Shown one piece after another: positions 22,601 through 31,600 of a stretch of 64,000 nucleotides of DNA. Location: the NCBI GenBank assembly GCA_944472155.2, contig OX235274.1:35152052-35216051 (forward strand). Direction: 5' to 3'. The notes beneath the pieces were generated by a model. It was not told the origin of the DNA. It made no database searches and saw only the letters and a program-made list of their open reading frames with translations. This DNA comes from Trichobilharzia szidati. Lineage: Eukaryota > Platyhelminthes > Trematoda > Strigeidida > Schistosomatidae. Made by a program: the position numbers and the translations under genes. Within the stretch, counting starts at the first letter, position 1. Every line of letters starts with the position of its first letter.

Positions 22601-25600
22601 CTATACCTCCCTATGTATTTAAGTCAAGTTTTCAAAGATTTCATTGACTGATGCCATGTTTTGGTTTGACCACCTCTAATTTTCAACGTGATCCTATGTC
22701 AGCTAACATTTCCCGTCGAAGAAGGCGATGGCTAGGCATGCGTAACACATTTCCTAACCGTCTCAATCGCTGTAGCTTCACAGCCTCTTCTGATTGATTT
22801 TCCCTCCTTGCCTAGCATTCGATGGCTAACCTCAATATTACTCACCCAATTATGCCACCTAACACGGAAGATAGAACTCACGCATCTATGATCAAAGGCA
22901 GCTAACTGGCCCCTTCATGTCTTCCACTGTCAGTGGCCATGTCTCACAGCCATAAATGGAGGACGGAGCGGACTACTGAGCAGTGTACACGTCCTTTGGT
23001 CGACTGTCGGATATCACATCTACTATGTCAGAGATGGCGTAATTTGTCGTATGCCAAACGAACCTTTTGTATCTGTGCTGAGATTTCGTCAGTGGTCAAC
23101 CTTCTGGGGCTGATTCAACTTCCCAAATAAGTGAAGTGGTCAACACGCCCCATCGGCCACTTCACTCCTGCCTATCTCTAAGCTAGGAGTCGATGTAGAA
23201 GAAATAAAAATTCTTAAAATAAAACTGTATTCGTTGTTTTTTTCTCACTAGTAGTTTTGATATTGTTTTTTGTTTTTGCTATTTAGGATGATCCATTTGT
23301 TGATTATTCACGAATTGAGCCATCAGCTGAACATGAATCTGCACCAAGAGGTAGGTGTTAACTCCGTCTTTTCTCATATCAATATTTTTGACAATTATTG
23401 CACACACTATTTACCTGCAATCACTTTTAATTTTTTTAGCGACTTTTATGTGTTTTTTCTAAGACAGAGAGAGAGAGAGAGAGAGAGAGATAATTATCGA
23501 TTGAATTCACTACGGATACTGAAACATATATCAAATGAAAAATATAAATAAGTGACTGATGTATTTAAGTCATAGATTAGATAGATGGTAGATTATGACA
23601 GTAGGGAGGAAAATGTTTACCGTAGTCATTTTATTATTAATTAACACTGTGTAGCTATTGCACATTTTATCTACTTAGAGACTTCGGCGGCATCATACAA
23701 TCTATTTTTGCTTGCTTCTTTAATTTCCATATATGGTATCAAACAGATCAATGTTTTGTTGTGATCTGATATTTTTATGTGATGATTACTCACCTCGTAC
23801 TGTGCAATTTATAAATGATGAATTTGATGCAATTGTATTATCAGTTTACCTAAGTAGCTGACTAGAATTCAAATGGTTTGAACTGATTCGGTTCCCTGAT
23901 CTGAGTCAATGCATGTGTGTGTGTGCACCACAGATGAACTCGACGGCGAACGAGTGAAATGACCATCTGGTGTTTAGATCGCTTGCATTTGACTAGCAAG
24001 CACTACTGTCTTCTTTATTTCTTTACTTCGGCTATCTCCTACGGGAGGATGAGCCGGCTTCATGAACATCTCGAATCGTTTGTAAGAGAGTTCATGAAGT
24101 TTCATGGGAATTTGGTATGAGTGATGTCCCCAGAATCGCTCGGCCTTTTGTTTGAGAGTGCAGCTCTAGCCTTTAGACAATCAAGTGTGACCTACAAGGC
24201 AGTAGGAGTGGAGTAGGGAGTCCACTATCCATTGGCAGCCGGTGACCGGAGTTCGGTTCATACACCTTTTTGAATGGGGCCAGACATCCAGGACATGCAA
24301 CAAGCCCTTTGTCCATACGTCTGCCGGTGACCTCCAGTGAGCTTCATACGCCGGTCGTTGGAGGTTTGGAATCAGGGTTTAGCCATCTCCCCTAGACTGT
24401 CATCCAATGAACAGTCAACCCGGTGAAGAGCGCCGGGCATCCGCTTTCGCCCTCTCACTTTGGTGAAAAACACCTCCGCCACGTGAAGGCAGTGAGTAGG
24501 ACTTCCTCAGGAGAGGCTATGTAAGACGCCCGGTCATATGGGAGCATTTCAAGAGGTGTGCGGAGGGGTGGCCAACCCACAGTGCAAGGCACCCCACCCC
24601 CGACCATCCTGAGGCTTTGGAGGCACTACTGGTTGATATCTGAGAGGTTTTCAACTTCTGATACGCGTTTACATTAACTTAATAAGATAGTTCAGTGTTG
24701 GATTGTGATAAGGCTAGGAAATTAATTAACAAGTGTTGATTTACAAAGATTTGATTAGTTACAGGTTTGAAAACGAGCTGACATTAGTTGGAGTACTATC
24801 AGGGAGTAGTGGAGAGCTGTTTCGTCCTAGTTTGGGACTCTTCAGTAGTGCTCACTGACCGTGCCTCAAACCTAGGGTCTTCCGGTTAAATGGCGAGCTC
24901 GTAGACCACTCAACCACGAGGACTCGATTGAATGATGCATGAATTCTAAATTCTACTAATTCACGATATGTAACACCACCGCAAACCAATGTCACAGGCG
25001 AATAACTATCCTCTTGTCTGACTTTTTGGATCCCCTTGGCTACGACTTCTTACTAAAACTCTAAGTAACATCCTGTGTGGAGCCAGTCGCTAGTTTGCAG
25101 TAGATTAATTATCACGTGTTGGTTTGCGGGGATTTGAGTGATTACAGGATCAATCGCTCTGAATATTGCGAATTATCAGAAGTTGGAGTTCATGGGTCAT
25201 TGGATGAAGTCCCACTGGGCGAATGGTTTACTAGCTCCAACGGATGTCAGCTTGTGATCGAACTAACTTGTAAATCTGGAGATTTTGTCGATTGTCTTGC
25301 ATCTTAACATTCATCTAGCGTATGATCATTACGTCCACGATGCTTGAAAATATAAAGACAACGCATGCTTTTTTACCTGAATCTTCACGTAGTTATACCA
25401 ACCATTTAATTATAAATATTAGTGAAGATGTCGTGTTTTGAACAGACGAAGCTTATATTAATTGACTTGACTTTCAATAATGAAACTTATCAATTCAAAC
25501 AATCACTTGCAATTCCATGCAGTTAGCAGTCAGCTACATCCACTGTATGACGTTTGGTTGTACTACTTGGCGCTGCGCAAACCTCAGTACATGCAGCAGG

Positions 25601-28600
25601 GTTCGAACTCGTGACCCACTGGCTGGAAGTTGAGCGCCATAGACCGACCAGCCACAGCTCAACAACAAAATTAATACTTGTATCGATATATATATATATA
25701 AACTGGTTTAAACATAGAACAGCACCAGTTTGAGTTGCCATACTCACTCTAGGTACCACACAAAAGAAGACAAAAGAGACGAAACAAAATAGATTCGAGA
25801 GAACAATAATATCCAAGTATTGATTTTGTAGGGAATTTTGTTTGATTGGTTGAAGGATTTCATCATAAGTTGACTTCAGTTAGAGAACCATTGAAAAACC
25901 ACCAAGGAGTACTCGAAGGCTGTTTCATCCTAGTTTGGGGCTCTTCATCAGTAGGCACCTACCGCGGTTCGAACCCAGGACTCTCTGGTTACAAGGCTAG
26001 CGAGCTCACAGACCACTAAGCCACTGGGGCCCGATCCAATGTTCAGTCCTGGGTTCGAATCCTGGCGGTGGGCGCGTACTGTGAGGAGTCCCAAACTAGG
26101 ATGAAACAGCTGTCCAAAATGATTATAAGCATAAAATTGAGGGAAAAACATTATGATTTAATGGATAGTGGGAGACGATCACAACGAGTGAATGCATCTT
26201 CATCATTGACAACGATTGCTAGGCTTATCACTGATTGTCTCCTCAGCCATTATTGGTTCTTACTATCATCCTGAGGACCCCAACCAATTAAGCAGTCAGC
26301 CACCTTCCTACATGGCTGGTTCAAACTAATTGTCAAAGATTTCATGGATTGTTTGTTTCCACCGCTAACACATGTCTTTTCCAACCTGATTCTATGCCAG
26401 CTAACATTTTCCCTATCGAAGAAGGCGCTATGGTTAGGCACACGTCGTAACACAATCTCAATAGCTTCACAGCATCATCGGTTGACTTTCCGTCCTTACC
26501 TAACCAACCAGTCGACGTCTAACATCAATGTTATTCACCCCGATTACACCGTCTAACAGCCAAAAAGACATTAAAATCGTGGATGCAGTACGCCAGTAGT
26601 AGTAGTAGTATAATTATGTCTGTTATTAGTGTCTTTATCGTGTGAATTGCCGTATTTACTACCTAGATTTAGAGTAGGTTAGACTTAATATATGTGCTGT
26701 TATTAAATTGCTACACTTTATGTATCTATAATATTGTTTCTGCCAGTCATAAGGTATGCCATTGATGGATATAGTAGTACAAAATTAAGCTATTTTTCAA
26801 AACATATTCAAATTGCACTACACCTAAGTGAATTATTTTAGTTTATTGTTGTATTGATTACACTAACAATGTAAACAACGCTGCTGAACGAAGCTTATCT
26901 TCAAAATCGATTTACCAGGACATACACATGACTTTTTTTTTAATGTTTTGTTCTACTTAGTGTTTAACACTATTATTATTATTATTATTATTATTTGCAC
27001 TTTACGACTTTGAGACGTAGGTACTATCTATCTATCTTTGGCCAAGTATATATATACCTACGTTTGTCTCTCGTGTTAGGTGGTTTAATACGGTCACATA
27101 ATGATAATGTGGTTAAGTGTAGTGTGTTAGCTAAGGAGGAGGAAGCTTAAATCGATAATAGGGTTATGAAGTTTTACATCGACTGAAATGGCTAGGTTAT
27201 GTTGTGTGCTATATAGCTTGTCTAACCATCGCATTTCTCAATGAGCAATATTAGCTGATTTGGAGAACGCAAGGAAAGAGTTAGAGAAAGATAGGTGGTC
27301 AAATCAAAACATGGCAACAATCGATGCAGTCTTCGACTCTATTGGTTTACTCAGAAAGGGTGTAAACTATTTGTGTGTGTAGTCCTTGGAATGCTAAGAA
27401 TGCATTGTTGGAACCTATTTGGTGACATGACAGAAAATTGTTCTCAGTAGTGGCACAGATGAATTCATTCGTTGCTGTCTTCTGGATTCTGAAAATCACT
27501 ATTATCTTGTGAATAATTAATCTCACTAGTTAAGCCTTTGTCTAATTTAGTTTCATTATATTTCTTTTCTTTATGTGTTACAAAATTCTTGAAGTTATGA
27601 CAATCGGTGCTGTCCGTCAGGAATGCCTAATGTCCCCATTTCTGTTTAATTTCATCATAGATGTATTAATGGAATTGACCCTGACCTGACTTCAGTGGTT
27701 TAGGGATTGACCTGTTACCAGGGAAAAGTCTTTTCGACGTAGTATGAGGATGATACTGTCGTCCTAGACGGATACTGATAAAATGCAGAGTCTTCTGAGC
27801 AGCAGTCTTCGAATATTGTGCATACGATTCACTCCTGTCGTCATATGTAAGATGACGCTACAGGACTGGACTGCATCGGTTCACTCCTACCGTGAAGATA
27901 GGGAGAAAAGTCGTAGAGCGTGTTGACCACTTCACTTATTTGAGAAGTTGAATTAGCCCCAGAGAATTGAAAATATTTATTTCCCGATACGAATTTAAAA
28001 CAAGCAATAAAGGTTAATAAAGCAGGATTTAATGAATTCATCAAATTGCGGTAGAACTCGTCAGCTGAATACTCTACATACACGGAATATATATACTTTT
28101 GAAATTACATTGGGAGATATAAGACTGATAAGTAAACAAACTACATTGAATTAGTCATGCAGAAAGACAGGTGCGAATGTTTTCCAGGTCATGTTCAAAT
28201 AGATAAGGGGAGAGAGAGTATGAGAGATCAAAATTAAGATAAATTGCATTACGCTTCAATTACATCACTTAGATAAACAATTAATCATTAGAGAATATAA
28301 CAAGAATTGCAAACAGAGTAATATCAGTAGTAATAGTTATAATAGCAATAATAATAATAGTGTTGAAGAGAGTTAAGATAATGCTACTGATAAAGGATAG
28401 TTTTAAATGAATCAAGAATAATAATAATAATAAGAGGTAGAATAATAAGTAAAACGTATTACCATGGTAGATTCAGAGTCACGACCATCTCCTTTTGTAC
28501 ACAGAGACCTGGTTTATAAACTCGAATTGCACAAGCCTCTGGCTCTACCGAAATTCGATGAATTCATTAAATCCTGCTTTATTAACCTGTATTGCTTGTT

Positions 28601-31600
28601 TTAGCCCCAGAGAGTTGACCGCTGACCGAGGTCTCAGCACGGATACAGAAGGCTCGTTTGGCATTTGTCAGCCAACTTATGCCATCTCTAGCTTAGTAGA
28701 CGTGATATCCGGTTGGCTATCGACCAGAGGAAGTATGTACTGCTCAGCAGTTCGCTCCGCCCTCCTTTATGACTGTGAGACATGGTCGTTGAAAGTAGAA
28801 GACATGGAAAGGTGTCAATTATTTGCCTGCCTCTGCCTCCCCTACTATTTTGTTTATTTTAATTTCACTGGAATTTCTTCATTTACTTATAAATTATTGT
28901 GAAAAGTAGATGTATGACTAGATTATTCAAAGTGTACTGTAGCACAGTTGCATGAAAAGGGTTATTTTCTTCTTCTTCTTCTTAGACGAACCTCTGGCTT
29001 TTAATAAGTTTTCTGTATTTTTGTTTGCTTTGTTTTTGAGTTCTTTTTACTTCTAGTAAGGCTTCTAACACAAAATGTACTATTGTGATGGTGTGATATT
29101 AGACAATTTGTTCCAAGGGAATATTATTCTCACATATTCCCACCGTTCAATACTGCACTAGCAACAGAATACTACAGATATTTGAACATTCTATTTGAGG
29201 TTAGAGACAGAGTACTTTTCCCACGGTTAAATAGTGCATTAGCAACAGAATAATATATGTATTTGAACGGTGTTAAATGTACACCAAAATCACAGGCTCA
29301 GTGATTGGTTAAAGAATATAAAACTGTATATATATAGAAATAAAAAACAAGAAGGGAGACAAGTCTTCCTGTGATAATCACTGGGGAATTAGCTTGACTA
29401 ATATGGTATTTAAAGTTCTAGGCTCAATAATCATGTGTAGACTAAACGGTCCACGGGAGGAACAAACACGAGACAACTCCGGCTATCGATCAAAGGGCGG
29501 GTGTACTGCTCAGCAGTCCGCTCCATCCTCCTTTATGATTGTGAGACCTGGCCATTGAGAGTGAAAGACATGAAAAGACTAGTTGTCTTTGATCATAGGT
29601 GCCTGTGTTCTATCTCCCGTGTGAAGTGGTATAATAGGGTGAGCAATACTGAGGTTAGGTGTCGAGTACTAGGTAAGGAGGGGAAATCAATCGACGAGGC
29701 TGTAAAGTTACATCGACTGAGATGGTTAGGACATGTGTTACGTATGCCTAGTCATCTTCTTCAACGGGCAATGTTAGCTGACATAGGGTCAGGTTGGAAA
29801 AGAGCTACTGGCAGTCAAACAGTCAACCACAAAGTTTGCCAGCAGTACGTAGGAGTGTGGATTTCCTGATGTTAGGGTCCATGGGATGGTAATTACCAAT
29901 GGCTGGAGACAATTGGCGATATGGCTCAAAATCGTTCTCAGTGATGGTGCAGATGCACTCACTCTTTGTGACTTATAATTTCCAATGAAACTATATTGTT
30001 CTTCGTTACTACTATTCCTTTTGTCTGATATCCCTGTCTACTGTCTCTATTTTGCATTTCTTTTCTTGCTTTGTGTGCTACATGGAGTGTGGCGACTTGA
30101 ACTGCTGCACATCTGTGCAAAGTTCTATGTTGAAAACAGACAGACATATGGAAATAGCGGTTTGATCAATCGTGAAAATATACCTTGGCTTCCGTGTCTT
30201 GCCTTCTGCTGCTATACCTATTATTACAATAGTTATAAGTTCAAGTTATTTGGTCTTTAACATAGGTATCGGTAATCTAAACATCTTGTAAATTAGTTCC
30301 AAGTTCCTTTGGTACACAATTAATGTAACATTACTAATATAATAATAATTTGCTTTATTCCAAAATAGTATTTATGTGATACAGCATGGAATTCTCAGCA
30401 TTTCGTACAAAATTACATCTAATTAACTCAACAAAATACACTACAGCGTATAGGTAACTAAAATTTAATAATAGCAACTTCTTGGCGTTTACACTAACAA
30501 TAAAGTCAAAAATATTCAAAGTATGATATAATAATAATAATATATAAAATGATAGAAATAGTGTCACCATAAATAACAAATAGGAGAAGATAAAAGAGCC
30601 ATTTATTTTGCTAACCAATATATACGTTTCGCGCCTAACACTTTCTCCATCACATAGAACGCCGACTAAACAGGATATCGTTGAGCTGTTTTACTTAGTT
30701 GTGCAAGCATATAATCATTTATAATGACTTCTATTCCTACCTGAGATATAAGGTGGGAAAGAGTCGTGAATAAAGAGAGTGCTGAAGGTCAGACAATATG
30801 GATTTAGTTACAGGATTTCATCATGAGCTGACATTGGTTAGAGAACCGTTGGAAAACCTGAGAGTACTGGACCCGATCCAATGGCCAGTCCATGAATTCT
30901 AACTTCTGCCAATTCACGATATAGCGCAACGGCTAGCCAATGTCATCGCTGGTGAGTATTGTCCTCACACCTGACCTGCTGCACCCTACTGGTCACGACT
31001 TCCCACTAGAACCTACCAATCAACCAAATCCCTACAAACCAATACTTCAATATCAATGAGATGCTCACTGGCGACTGGCCCTATTCAGGTAGGTAGTTAC
31101 CTGGGGTTCTAGTGGGAAGTCGTGACCAGTAGGGTGCAGCAGGTCGGGTGTGAGGACAAATACTCACCAGCGATGACATTGGCTAGTGGTTGCGCTATAT
31201 CGTGAATTGGCAGAAGTTAGAATTCATGGACTGGCCATTGGATCGGGTCCAGTACTCCCTCAGGTTTTCCAATGGTTCTCTAACCAATGTCAGCTCATGA
31301 TGAAATCCTGTAACCAATCAACCAAATCCCTACAAACCAATACTTGAATATGGATTTAGTCGATTTATTGGATTAGTTCAGATATCTGTTGGCTCCATTA
31401 GGTAAGGAGCTGACTTAATAGCGTCACACCACTTAGCCTACTGACAACCTTTAATACTCTTTGAAATATGACATAGTGCTTTTAGAGTAGTCGAGGAAAG
31501 ATTAAGTAAGTGGAGCAGCAGTTTGGTTTTCATCTAATTTTAAACTAAATATGTACTCAGAATTTAATTGGTGGATGGTGGCTAGCAGTGGAATCCAGGA

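Larger units (their letters stand above)
18847..23286 (+). other. VIP36-like intron 5
   Basis: 4440 bases with RTE copy R2 (19546-20896), a shared repeat tail (20900-21020), SINE-D (22100-22345) and a reversed family B fragment (22345-23190). 18847-19545 and 21020-22100 show nothing recognisable beyond a GGTTAG-rich stretch near 19390-19450. Confidence 0.85.
27600..28840 (+). mobile_element. Family B copy interrupted by a PLE
   Basis: The RT part at 27605-27950 reads VRQECLMSPFLFNFIIDVLME, then DKMQSLLSS..I, with the YADD block lost. The element resumes at 28629 (LTADRGLSTDTEG.FGICQ...WLSTRG) and its C-terminus SALLYDCETWSLKVEDME stops near 28830. 27971-28610 between them is an inserted PLE. 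Confidence 0.75.

Noticed and set aside
25116..25307. 63-codon ORF with cysteines
   Set aside because: Its sequence overlaps SINE-A-related blocks (terminal segment and the AATTCATGG block).
26965..26997. CRISPR-like or telomere-like array
   Set aside because: Simple ATT microsatellite. No spaced direct repeats typical of CRISPR occur anywhere in the window.
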